Source of the DNA: Lactonifactor longoviformis DSM 17459 | GTDB taxonomy: Bacteria; Bacillota; Clostridia; Lachnospirales; Lachnospiraceae | Reading direction: 5' to 3' | Assembly: GCF_900129135.1 (NCBI RefSeq) | Contig: NZ_FQVI01000027.1 | Location: forward strand, 1 to 61,226 | DNA length: 61,226 nucleotides | In this document: piece by piece, positions 42,678-50,864 of the stretch | How the letters are laid out: every line of letters begins with the position of its first letter | Numbering within the stretch: the first letter of the stretch is position 1 | Notes under the pieces: generated by a model | The model's input: the letters and a program-made list of their open reading frames with translations, nothing else | What the model was told of the DNA's origin: nothing | Database searches by the model: none | Position numbers and translations under genes: made by a program

Positions 42678-43832
42678 ATGAAACACAAGGATCGCATGAA
42701 TGTGGCGGAGCTTACCCGGGAGCTGGTGAAAATAGACAGCACCAATCCCGGAGAACAGGAAGGTAAAATCGGGGAATATATCACATGGCTTCTCAGAGAT
42801 ACTGGGGCAGAAGTAACTGCGATGGAGGTTTTTCCGGGCAGGTATAATCTCAGGATGCGTCTGCCGGGGCAGGAGAATACCCCGCAACTGGTATATATCT
42901 GTCATATGGATACCGTAGTTATCGGTGACGGATGGACGGCAGATCCCTTAGGCGGAGAACTGCAAAATGATCGGATCTATGGGAGGGGAGCCTGCGATAT
43001 GAAGGGCGGCATGGCCTGTGCGATCTCTGCATTTAAGTACATAGCCGATAAACAGGCAGCGCTCAGGCATCCCTTTGCCCTTATTTTTACTGTGGATGAA
43101 GAGGAGAATATGAAAGGGGCGGAAGCCGCTGTGGAAGCCGGGTGGGTTGATCGTGAGAGCTGGGTACTGGACACGGAGCCTACCAATGGAGAGATACAGG
43201 CTGCCCACAAGGGAAGACTGTGGCTGGAGATTGTGGCGGAGGGAATCACGGCCCATGCCAGTACCCCCTGGAAGGGAGCGGATGCTGTGGCGGCCATGGC
43301 AGAAGTTACAGCATCTCTCAGGAAGCAGGTCAGTGCCTGCCCCGTACACGGGTATCTGGGACCCAGCACAGTAACGTTCGGCCAGATTCAGGGAGGGTAC
43401 CGTCCTTATGTAGTGCCGGATCGATGCCGCATGTGGGTGGATATGCGGCTGGCACCTCCCATTGACCGGAAAGCGGCGGTATCTATGGCAGAAAAAGCTA
43501 TGGAAAGGGCCGAAAAAGAGGTACCGGGGGTAAGAGTGTCGTATAAGGTCACCGGGGATCGTCCGTATATTGAGATGGAGGAACAATCGGTACTTCTCAA
43601 GACTTTGCGGGAAGTGTGCAGCGAAAAGACAGGAGCTTCTGCCAAGGTGACTGCCTTCCCCGGATATACAGATACTGCAGTGATTGCAGGGATGACAGGA
43701 TGCCCCAATTGTATGTCTTATGGTCCGGGCAGCCTGGAGATGGCTCACAAGCCGGATGAATATGTTCCTTGTGCGGATCTGTTAAGGTGTGAGGGCGTAT
43801 TGAAAGCACTGGCTGAAAAAATATTATTATAG
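42678..43832 (+). CDS. M20 family metallopeptidase (ArgE/DapE type)
   Basis: A 384-residue dizinc enzyme. ICHMDTVV (about residues 74-81), GRGACDMKGGMA (about 98-109) and DEEEN (about 136-140) carry the metal ligands and catalytic Glu, with a dimerisation domain inserted from about 180 to 290. It hydrolyses an N-acyl amino acid or dipeptide. It differs clearly from the M20 protein at 13272 (ArgE/DapE branch here, amidohydrolase branch there). Confidence 0.85.
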   Translation: MKHKDRMNVAELTRELVKIDSTNPGEQEGKIGEYITWLLRDTGAEVTAMEVFPGRYNLRMRLPGQENTPQLVYICHMDTVVIGDGWTADPLGGELQNDRIYGRGACDMKGGMACAISAFKYIADKQAALRHPFALIFTVDEEENMKGAEAAVEAGWVDRESWVLDTEPTNGEIQAAHKGRLWLEIVAEGITAHASTPWKGADAVAAMAEVTASLRKQVSACPVHGYLGPSTVTFGQIQGGYRPYVVPDRCRMWVDMRLAPPIDRKAAVSMAEKAMERAEKEVPGVRVSYKVTGDRPYIEMEEQSVLLKTLREVCSEKTGASAKVTAFPGYTDTAVIAGMTGCPNCMSYGPGSLEMAHKPDEYVPCADLLRCEGVLKALAEKILL

Positions 43833-43860
43833 CTGATAGTATACGGTTTACAGAACTGTG

Positions 43861-43903
43861 AGGCACAGAGATCATTTTAGAGAGAATGATTTCTGTGCCT
43901 TTT
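43861..43903 (+). terminator. Terminator between the M20 peptidase and mod genes
   Basis: AGGCACAGAGATCATT and AATGATTTCTGTGCCT form a 16-base stem with one wobble, followed by TTT. Confidence 0.85.
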
Positions 43904-43935
43904 GCAATGAAATTGTGAAAGCGAGTTATTTTTAT

Positions 43936-43964
43936 TTGACACTCGGTCTAAAAAGGATTAAGAT
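43936..43964 (+). promoter_or_regulatory. Predicted promoter of the molybdenum operon
   Basis: TTGACA at 43936-43941, a 17-base spacer and TAAGAT at 43959-43964. No Moco riboswitch-like leader fits in the short 5' end. Confidence 0.7.
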
Positions 43965-43992
43965 AGAGAAAAGAAAATTGGGAGGTTTTAGG

Positions 43993-44865
43993 ATGAAAAG
44001 GAAGGTATTAGCAACAATTCTAACGGTAGCTGTGGGGGCTTGGGTGCTGTCAGGATGCGGGGATAATAAGCAGGAGGAGCCCCGGACGAAGGAAACACAG
44101 AAGGAGGCGGCGCCAGCAGAAGAGGAAGAGAAAGCAGAAGAGGCAAAGTCTGAACCCACGGATATCTATGTTTTTATAGCAGCCAGTCTGAAAAACACGA
44201 TGGAAGAGATCAAGACTGCGTATGAAAAGGAGCATGAAAATATAAATATTATCTATAATGCTGACAGTTCCGGCACCTTGCAAAAGCAAATTGAAGAGGG
44301 AGCGCAGTGTGATATCTTTTTCTCGGCGGCAACTAAGCAAATGGATGCGCTGCATGAGGAAGGCCTGATTGAAGAGGGAAGCGCGAAGAACTTTTTGGAA
44401 AATAAGCTCGTCCTTATCAAGCCTGCGGGAGGAGAGACAAAAGTGACGGGATTTGATACGGTCACGGAAGCATCCAGTCTGGCACTGGCTGGGGAGGATG
44501 TACCGGTAGGCCAGTATGCCCGTGAACTGTTTACTAATCTGGGTAATCTGGATCAGGTGATGGCTATGGAGATCAATGAGGGTGCGAATGTGACGGCAGT
44601 TCTTACAGCAGTAGCCGAGGGCAGCAATGAAGTAGGTGTAGTATATAAAACCGATGCCGCGTCTATGCCGGACGATGTGGAAATTATTTGTGAGGCAGGG
44701 GCGGATCAGGTGGACCCGGCGGTTTATCCCATTGGCCTGGTAAAGGATGAGCAGGCAGATGAGGATGAGAAGGCTGCTGCAAAAGAGTTCCTGGATTATC
44801 TGACCACGGACGGAACTGTTATGTCCAGTTTCCAGAGTGCTGGATTTACACCATATTCTGAATAG
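43993..44865 (+). CDS. modA: Molybdate ABC transporter substrate-binding lipoprotein
   Basis: A 290-residue receptor. A signal peptide with lipobox LSGC, then an acidic linker rich in Glu and Lys (residues 24-55). The ModA core begins with IAASLKNTMEEI, which lines the oxyanion pocket, and STLQKQIEEGAQCDIFFSA is typical. ATG 43993 follows GGGAGGTTTTAGG; an in-frame start at 43858 is rejected because it lies in the terminator. Tungstate binding is equally possible. Confidence 0.9.
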   Translation: MKRKVLATILTVAVGAWVLSGCGDNKQEEPRTKETQKEAAPAEEEEKAEEAKSEPTDIYVFIAASLKNTMEEIKTAYEKEHENINIIYNADSSGTLQKQIEEGAQCDIFFSAATKQMDALHEEGLIEEGSAKNFLENKLVLIKPAGGETKVTGFDTVTEASSLALAGEDVPVGQYARELFTNLGNLDQVMAMEINEGANVTAVLTAVAEGSNEVGVVYKTDAASMPDDVEIICEAGADQVDPAVYPIGLVKDEQADEDEKAAAKEFLDYLTTDGTVMSSFQSAGFTPYSE

Positions 44866-44913
44866 TATACGTTACCATACGGGAAGTACGCAGAAAATAA
44901 AGGGGGTGAATCT

Positions 44914-45612
44914 ATGCTTTCAATACTGGAGACAATAGATTGGAGCCCTCTTTTTATATCCCTGAAAACGGGTGCAGTGGCGACAATCTTAGCTTTTTTT
45001 CTGGGCATTGGAGCCGCCAGGGGAATAATGAAATTAAATAATACAGCGAAGGCCGTACTGGACGGTATTCTCACACTGCCCCTGGTGCTTCCGCCTACGG
45101 TTGCAGGTTTTTTTCTGCTGTTAATCTTCAGCCTGAGGAGGCCTTTTGGCAAATTCCTTCTGACTGAATTTGATATCAAGATGGTACAGACCTGGCCGGG
45201 CTGCGTCATTGCGGCTTTCGTGATTGCATTTCCATTGATGTACCGCAATGCCAGAGCCGCCTTTGAACAGGTAGATGTGAACATTATATATGCAGGGAGA
45301 ACCCTGGGAATGACGGAGCGGAGGATTTTCTGGAAAGTAGTCGTACCTGTAGCCGGTCCGGGACTTGCTTCCGGAACTGTGCTTGCATTTGCAAGGGCTA
45401 TTGGGGAGTACGGGGCGACCTCCATGCTGGCCGGCAATATCCTTGGCAAGACTCGGACAGTATCCGTAGCCATTGCCTCGGAGGTGGCGTCAGGTAACTG
45501 GGATACCGCGGCTTTCTGGGTGTGCGTGATTGTGATTATTTCATTTCTGATCGTGGCATTCATTAACGGGATCTCGGGGAAAAAGATAAAAAATGTAAAC
45601 AGGTGGATATAA
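44914..45612 (+). CDS. modB: Molybdate ABC transporter permease
   Basis: A 232-residue inner-membrane permease with five or six segments. The EAA loop sequence GRTLGMTERRIFWKVVVP (about residues 129-146) docks the ATPase; the following Gly after it is in GPGLASG. LPLVLPPTVAGF near residue 55 is a ModB hallmark. AAGGGGGTGAA precedes the start. Confidence 0.93.
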   Translation: MLSILETIDWSPLFISLKTGAVATILAFFLGIGAARGIMKLNNTAKAVLDGILTLPLVLPPTVAGFFLLLIFSLRRPFGKFLLTEFDIKMVQTWPGCVIAAFVIAFPLMYRNARAAFEQVDVNIIYAGRTLGMTERRIFWKVVVPVAGPGLASGTVLAFARAIGEYGATSMLAGNILGKTRTVSVAIASEVASGNWDTAAFWVCVIVIISFLIVAFINGISGKKIKNVNRWI

Positions 45613-45613
45613 T

Positions 45614-46645
45614 ATGGCGCTAGAGGTTAGGATTAAGAGACAGTTTCCGGGCTTCTGCCTGGACGTGGAATTCGCGTGCGACCACAGCTGCATGGGAATA
45701 CTTGGAGCATCAGGATGCGGAAAAAGTATGACATTGAAGTGCATTGCGGGAATTGTGTCACCGGATGAGGGAAGGATTGCTCTGGACGGAAAAGTCTTTT
45801 TTGACTCCGAAAAGAAAATAAATCTCAGTCCTCAGGAGAGGAATATCGGTTATCTGTTCCAGAATTATGCTTTATTTCCAACAATGTCAGTGGAAGAGAA
45901 TCTGGAATGTGTGCTGAAGGGAAAAAAAGAGGAGAAAAAGAGGAGGGTGAGAGAGCAGATTCAGACATTCCATCTGGAGGGCCTGGAAAAACAGCTTCCC
46001 GCCCAGCTGTCAGGGGGGCAGCAGCAGAGGGCAGCTCTGGCCAGGATGCTGATTACTAATCCCAGAATGATTATGCTGGATGAGCCATTTTCCGCACTGG
46101 ACGGCTACTTAAAAGATGTTCTTCAGCACGAGGTGCAGGAGATTCTAAAGCGGTTTCCCGGGGAGGTCCTTGTGGTTTCTCACAGCAGGGATGAATTATA
46201 TAAATTTTCCAGGGAGCTGACGATTATTCATCAGGGCAAATCGCTGCTCACCGGAGATACAAAAGAGATTTTTTTGAATCCGGGGTATGTGGAGGCTGCC
46301 AGGCTTACGGGATGCAAGAATATATCCAGAGCAGAAAGAAGAGGGGACTACGAGATTTATGCCAGTGACTGGAAGATGCATCTGGTTACCGAAAAGCCGG
46401 TAACAGAAGACATAAGATATGTGGGCATCAGAGGGCATTATATAGAACCCTTACAGCAGAGAACCAAAGAGAACTGTATGGAGATAGAAGTCTGCGACTG
46501 TGTGGATGCTCCCTTTGAATATCATTATATTGTGAGAAATACAGAGGGTGGAGAGTGTATTTGGTGGCTGATGGCCAAAAAGGACGGAATACGGCCTTCC
46601 CCGTATATTTCCCTTCCCAAAGAGGAGCTGATGCTGTTAAAATAG
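45614..46645 (+). CDS. modC: Molybdate ABC transporter ATP-binding protein
   Basis: A 343-residue ATPase. Walker A is GASGCGKS (about residues 32-39), the ABC signature LSGGQQQR (about 134-141) and Walker B MIMLDEP. The final third (about 235-343) is a MOP/TOBE-like domain where oxyanion often regulates transport. It starts one base after modB, and AGGTGG from modB's end serves as ribosome site. Confidence 0.9.
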   Translation: MALEVRIKRQFPGFCLDVEFACDHSCMGILGASGCGKSMTLKCIAGIVSPDEGRIALDGKVFFDSEKKINLSPQERNIGYLFQNYALFPTMSVEENLECVLKGKKEEKKRRVREQIQTFHLEGLEKQLPAQLSGGQQQRAALARMLITNPRMIMLDEPFSALDGYLKDVLQHEVQEILKRFPGEVLVVSHSRDELYKFSRELTIIHQGKSLLTGDTKEIFLNPGYVEAARLTGCKNISRAERRGDYEIYASDWKMHLVTEKPVTEDIRYVGIRGHYIEPLQQRTKENCMEIEVCDCVDAPFEYHYIVRNTEGGECIWWLMAKKDGIRPSPYISLPKEELMLLK

Positions 46646-46687
46646 ATAGAATAATAAAGTAAAGTTCAGAGAGACAGGGAGGATACC

Positions 46688-47707
46688 ATGAAGAGAATAC
46701 GAACGGAAGATGCCGTAGGTCATGTGCTTTGCCATGACATTACGCAGATTATAAAAGGAGTCACTAAGGATGCTGTGTTTCGGAAAGGGCATGTAGTTAC
46801 CAGGGAGGATATCCCGGTCCTGCTTTCTGTGGGGAAAGAAAACCTCTTTGTATGGGAAAAAACAGAGGGCATGCTTCATGAAGATGAGGCGGCTGAGATT
46901 CTCAGAGGCATCTGCCAGGGCCCTTATATGAAAGCAACGGCACCCAAAGAGGGAAAGATCGAACTCATTGCAGAGACAGAAGGACTATTGAAGATAGACA
47001 GCAGAAAATTAAACAGGATCAATGGCCTGGGGGAAATTGCAATTGCTGCCAGACATGGCAATACTGTGGTACATAAAGGAGATAAACTGGCGGGGATGCG
47101 TGTGATCCCGCTGGTGATTCAGAAGGAAAAGATGGATGCCGCAAAGGAAGCAGGCGGAGAGGAACCTTTGTTCCGGATTCTGCCTTTTAAGAAGAAAAAG
47201 GCTGCCATATTGGCTACCGGCAGCGAAATCTTTCACGGGCGGATTACGGATACTTTTACCCCTGTAGTCTGTCAGAAGCTGGAGGAATATCACACAGAGA
47301 TTGTGGAACAGAAGATTTTGGACGATAATCCGGAGGAGACTACGAAAGAAATCCTGAGACAGATAGACAGAGGGGCTGACTTTATTCTCTGCACGGGGGG
47401 AATGAGTGTGGATCCGGACGATCAGACACCGCTGGCGATTAAGAATACAGGGGCCAGAATCGTCACCTATGGGGCACCGGTGCTCCCGGGTGCTATGTTT
47501 CTTCTTGCCTATTATGAGGACAGAATTCCAATTGTAGGTCTGCCCGGCTGTGTGATGTATGCGAAAAGAACGGTTTTTGATTTGGCGCTGCCCAGAATCA
47601 TGGCTGATGACAGGATGACTGCCGGAGAATTTGCTTCTATGGGGGAAGGAGGACTTTGTCTGTCCTGCGAAGTCTGCACCTTTCCTAACTGTGGATTCGG
47701 AAAGTAG
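46688..47707 (+). CDS. MoeA/MogA-type molybdopterin-binding protein with Cys-rich tail
   Basis: A 339-residue protein with a MoCF-biosynthesis-like domain from about residue 170: LATGSEIFHG, CTGGMSVDPDDQTP and GLPGCVMY. It is shorter than MoeA (about 400) and lacks its clear linker domains. The end, CLSCEVCTFPNCGFGK, carries four Cys and may bind metal. It probably handles molybdopterin or inserts Mo, in a MoeA-like role. It lies between modC and moaC with GGGAGG before ATG 46688. Confidence 0.75.
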   Translation: MKRIRTEDAVGHVLCHDITQIIKGVTKDAVFRKGHVVTREDIPVLLSVGKENLFVWEKTEGMLHEDEAAEILRGICQGPYMKATAPKEGKIELIAETEGLLKIDSRKLNRINGLGEIAIAARHGNTVVHKGDKLAGMRVIPLVIQKEKMDAAKEAGGEEPLFRILPFKKKKAAILATGSEIFHGRITDTFTPVVCQKLEEYHTEIVEQKILDDNPEETTKEILRQIDRGADFILCTGGMSVDPDDQTPLAIKNTGARIVTYGAPVLPGAMFLLAYYEDRIPIVGLPGCVMYAKRTVFDLALPRIMADDRMTAGEFASMGEGGLCLSCEVCTFPNCGFGK

Positions 47708-47719
47708 AGGATGGATGGC

Positions 47720-48193
47720 ATGGAAAAATTAACACATTTTGACGCCTCCGGAAATGCCGTTATGGTGGACGTGGGGGATAAGGAAATAACCAGCAGAACC
47801 GCTGTTGCTGAGGGGACTATATATGCAAGCCCGGAAGTAATACAGGCAATTTTGCAGGGGACTTCCAAAAAAGGGGATGTGCTGGGCGTAGCCAGAGTCG
47901 CAGGGATTATGGCTGTTAAGCAGACAGCCGGTCTGATTCCTATGTGCCATACGCTTCTCATCCAAAAGGCGCAGGTAGACTTTCAGGCAGAGGAAGAGAA
48001 TTCCTCTGTAAAGGCAGTCTGTACCGTGAAGGCAGAGGGAAAGACCGGGGTGGAGATGGAAGCCCTGACCGGAGTTACCGTTGCTCTTCTGACGATCTAT
48101 GATATGTGCAAAGCCATAGATAAACGTATGAAACTGACGGAGATCCACCTGGTAGAGAAAAAAGGCGGCAAATCCGGAGATTTTGAATACTGA
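47720..48193 (+). CDS. moaC: Cyclic pyranopterin monophosphate synthase
   Basis: A 157-residue MoaC. Key segments are [22 protein letters not shown] (catalytic Lys and His region, shown here to 47890-47955) and [20 protein letters not shown] (Asp near 48105). The ATG at 47720 has GAGG at usable spacing; ATG 47711 is also possible. With MoaA it makes cPMP from GTP. Confidence 0.95.
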   Translation: MEKLTHFDASGNAVMVDVGDKEITSRTAVAEGTIYASPEVIQAILQGTSKKGDVLGVARVAGIMAVKQTAGLIPMCHTLLIQKAQVDFQAEEENSSVKAVCTVKAEGKTGVEMEALTGVTVALLTIYDMCKAIDKRMKLTEIHLVEKKGGKSGDFEY

Positions 48194-48226
48194 TGTGAAT
48201 GCTTCAGCAGAGAATGGAGTAACAGT

Positions 48227-49201
48227 ATGATTGACAGTTATGGAAGAAATATAGATTATATCCGTATCTCTGTGACAGATCGCTGCAATCTCAGATGCAT
48301 CTACTGTATGCCTGAGGAGGGGGTGGCACTGGCAGATCACAGAGATGTCCTGAGTTATGAAGAGATTGAGAAAATCTGCCGTATTCTGGCCAGGATGGGA
48401 TTTACAAAGGTAAAGCTTACCGGGGGGGAACCTCTGGTCAGAAAAGACCTGAAAGACCTGGTAAAACAGCTGAAGCAGATCAAAGGGTTGGAAAAGATAA
48501 CCCTTACCAGCAACGGCGTACTTTTAAAAGAGGCCATAGGACCCTTGGTGCAGGCAGGGATATCAGGTGTGAACGTCAGTCTGGATACCCTTTCGCCTGG
48601 TGTGTTTCGGGAGATAACGAGAAAAGATGTATTCGGACAGGTGATGGTGGGACTTGAGGAAGCCCTGAAATATCCGGAGTTATCTCTTAAAGTGAATTGT
48701 GTCCCTATGGGGATCCCCGGCCAGGAGATTCTGAAAGTGGCTGATTTGGCCAGGGAGAACTGTATTCATGTGAGATTTATTGAGATGATGCCTATCGGCT
48801 ATGGGAAACAGTACAGATGTCTGACACAGGATGAGATTATGAACCAACTGACAGAGGTATACGGAACCATGCACCCGGTATGCGAACCCCTGGGAAATGG
48901 GCCTGCCTGCTATTATAAGCCGGAGAAATTCAGAGGCAGCATAGGATTTATCAGTGCAGTCAGCCACAAGTTCTGCAGTGAGTGCAACCGCATACGCCTT
49001 ACCTCCCAGGGATTTTTAAAAACCTGTCTTCAATATGATACGGGAAGGGATCTCAGGAGATTATTGAGGGAAGGGGCTGCGGAAGAAACGTTGCAGGAGG
49101 AGATAGCGAAAGCCATCCTGGAGAAGCCCAGGGAACACCATTTTGCTGATCCTGAGATACAGGAGGAGGATGGCCGCATGATGTGCCAGATAGGAGGATA
49201 G
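48227..49201 (+). CDS. moaA: GTP 3',8-cyclase (radical SAM)
   Basis: A 324-residue radical SAM enzyme. CNLRCIYC (about residues 21-28) binds the N-terminal [4Fe-4S] and SAM, CSECNRIRLTSQGFLKTC (about 250-267) the second cluster, and the protein ends in GG, the C-terminal motif reaching into the MoaA active site. It forms 3',8-cyclo-GTP, the first step of Moco synthesis. Co-encoded with moaC. Confidence 0.97.
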   Translation: MIDSYGRNIDYIRISVTDRCNLRCIYCMPEEGVALADHRDVLSYEEIEKICRILARMGFTKVKLTGGEPLVRKDLKDLVKQLKQIKGLEKITLTSNGVLLKEAIGPLVQAGISGVNVSLDTLSPGVFREITRKDVFGQVMVGLEEALKYPELSLKVNCVPMGIPGQEILKVADLARENCIHVRFIEMMPIGYGKQYRCLTQDEIMNQLTEVYGTMHPVCEPLGNGPACYYKPEKFRGSIGFISAVSHKFCSECNRIRLTSQGFLKTCLQYDTGRDLRRLLREGAAEETLQEEIAKAILEKPREHHFADPEIQEEDGRMMCQIGG

Positions 49202-49204
49202 AGT

Positions 49205-49696
49205 ATGAAACGAGTTGCGATTGTAGTAGCCAGTGACTCTGGGTATGAGGGGACACGGGAAGATACAAGCGGAAAAGTGATAAGGGAAATTGCCGAACAA
49301 AATGGATATCGTATTGTTCACACCGTGCTTCTGCCGGACGAACAGGAGCGCCTCAGCCAGGAGCTGGCCTATCTTTCGGACGAAGGAATCGCGGATCTGA
49401 TACTGACGACAGGAGGAACAGGATTCTCCCCCAGGGACTGTATGCCTGAAGCTACAAAGGCGGTAATAGAGCGTGAAGTGCCCGGGATTCCGGAAGCAAT
49501 GAGATTTTACAGTCTGCAGTTTACCAAACGGGCAATGCTGAGCAGGCAGGCTGCAGGGATACGCAGGAATACGCTGATTATAAATCTTCCCGGCAGTCCC
49601 AAGGCAGTGAGAGAATGCCTGGAATATATTATATCGGAGCTGGAACACGGGTTGGAGGTTCTTGCAGGAGAAGCCTCCAATTGTGCCCGAAGATGA
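49205..49696 (+). CDS. mogA: Molybdopterin adenylyltransferase, MogA/MoaB family
   Basis: A 163-residue protein. TTGGTGFSPRDCMPEAT (about residues 67-83) binds molybdopterin, and INLPGSPKAVRECLEYI (about 125-141) is the second signature. It adenylates molybdopterin before Mo insertion. It lies 3 bases after moaA. Confidence 0.9.
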   Translation: MKRVAIVVASDSGYEGTREDTSGKVIREIAEQNGYRIVHTVLLPDEQERLSQELAYLSDEGIADLILTTGGTGFSPRDCMPEATKAVIEREVPGIPEAMRFYSLQFTKRAMLSRQAAGIRRNTLIINLPGSPKAVRECLEYIISELEHGLEVLAGEASNCARR

Positions 49697-49704
49697 GGAG
49701 GGGT

Positions 49705-50163
49705 ATGATGGGAAGAGTAATGGCAACGAATATCAGTGAGAAAAAAGGGACGCAGAAACATAATGTACATACTGTAAACGTACTGGAAGATTATGGGATT
49801 GAGAACGATGCACATGCGGGGAAGTGGCACCGGCAGGTGAGCCTTTTGTCTTATGAGAAGATCGAGGAGTTTAAAGGAAAAGGAGCTCCGGTAGAGGACG
49901 GAGCATTTGGGGAGAATCTGATTGTAGAGGGATTCGACTTCAAAAATCTGCCGGTAGGCACAAGATTTCAATGCAATGATGTGGTTCTGGAGCTTACGCA
50001 GATTGGTAAGGAATGCCACAGCGGCTGTGAGATTTATAAGATTATGGGCGACTGTATTATGCCCAGAGAAGGGGTATTTACCAGGGTGATTCACGGCGGC
50101 AGGATTTCCCAGGGGGATGAGATGCATATTGTCAAGGAGGTGGGAAACGTTTGGGACAAATAG
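49705..50163 (+). CDS. MOSC domain protein
   Basis: A 152-residue protein starting at ATG 49705 (GAGGAGGGG upstream). NDAHAGKWHRQVSLLS (about residues 34-49), GAFGENL and TQIGKECHSGCEIYK (the Cys typical of MOSC sulfur carriers) identify the MOSC domain. Such proteins pass activated sulfur to Mo cofactors. It is encoded right after mogA and overlaps the macrodomain gene by 13 bases. Confidence 0.88.
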   Translation: MMGRVMATNISEKKGTQKHNVHTVNVLEDYGIENDAHAGKWHRQVSLLSYEKIEEFKGKGAPVEDGAFGENLIVEGFDFKNLPVGTRFQCNDVVLELTQIGKECHSGCEIYKIMGDCIMPREGVFTRVIHGGRISQGDEMHIVKEVGNVWDK

Positions 50164-50672
50164 AGATTGTGCTGGGGGACATCACTGAGCTGAAGGTGGA
50201 CGCTATTGTCAATGCTGCGAATACGAGCCTGCTGGGCGGCGGCGGGGTGGACGGAGCCATACACAGAAAAGCGGGTCCCGGCCTTCTGGAAGAGTGCAGG
50301 AAGCTTAACGGGTGTGCAGCGGGGGAGGCAAAGATCACCGGGGGATATAAGCTTCCGGCTGCACATGTAATCCATACACCGGGACCTATATATCGGGACG
50401 GGAAAAGCAATGAGGCTGTGATCTTAAAAAAATGCTATATTAATTCCATGCAGAGAGCGGTGGAGGCCGGCTGTCAGAGCATAGCGTTTCCTGCCATTTC
50501 CACAGGAATCTATGGGTATCCCATAAGGGAGGCGGCAGTGATTGCTTTTTCTGCGGTAACTGAATTTCTTAAGACGCATCCGGGCTGCGGTATGAAACAG
50601 GTGATTTTTGTCTGTTTTAGCTCCAGAGATTTGGGTATTTATGAAGAGATAAAAAGACAGATAGAACAATAA
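50151..50672 (+). CDS. Macrodomain protein (O-acetyl-ADP-ribose deacetylase-like)
   Basis: A 173-residue MacroD/YmdB-like protein. NAANTSLLGGGGVDGAIH (about residues 21-38) and ISTGIYGYP (about 117-125) form the ADP-ribose pocket. Start TTG 50151 is supported by AAGGAGGTG spaced 8 bases upstream; it overlaps the MOSC gene by 13 bases. It removes ADP-ribose from proteins or deacetylates O-acetyl-ADP-ribose. Its link to the molybdenum operon is unexplained; translational coupling suggests functional or regulatory ties. Confidence 0.9.
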   Translation: MGQIEIVLGDITELKVDAIVNAANTSLLGGGGVDGAIHRKAGPGLLEECRKLNGCAAGEAKITGGYKLPAAHVIHTPGPIYRDGKSNEAVILKKCYINSMQRAVEAGCQSIAFPAISTGIYGYPIREAAVIAFSAVTEFLKTHPGCGMKQVIFVCFSSRDLGIYEEIKRQIEQ

Positions 50673-50713
50673 AATTCAAAGAATTATAGGAAAAAAATGA
50701 GTAAAGAATTTAT

Positions 50714-50742
50714 TTGACAAAACAGTTTCAGTATTATACTAT
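50714..50742 (+). promoter_or_regulatory. Strong predicted promoter before a leader terminator
   Basis: TTGACA at 50714-50719, a 17-base spacer and TACTAT at 50737-50742. It is followed within 25 bases by an intrinsic terminator. Confidence 0.7.
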
Positions 50743-50764
50743 AAAGATATAGAAACTTGCGGAT

Positions 50765-50793
50765 GGCGGAACTTTAGTGGTTCCGCCTTTTTC
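50765..50793 (+). terminator. Leader terminator (short RNA or attenuator) before the UroD-type gene
   Basis: GGCGGAAC pairs with GTTCCGCC around TTTAGTG, followed by TTTTTC. With a start near 50749, the transcript would be only about 45 bases. No second promoter is evident before the UroD-type gene at 50865, so its expression would need read-through. Confidence 0.7.
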
Positions 50794-50864
50794 TTTTAGG
50801 GAGGAGAGGAACTTGTCCCGCTGCGGAAAAGGGAGGTTTCTTTCACGTTCAAAGGAGGAATATT

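Noticed and set aside
43904-43992. Moco riboswitch before modA
   Set aside because: The predicted transcript leader is under 30 bases; no room for the known fold.
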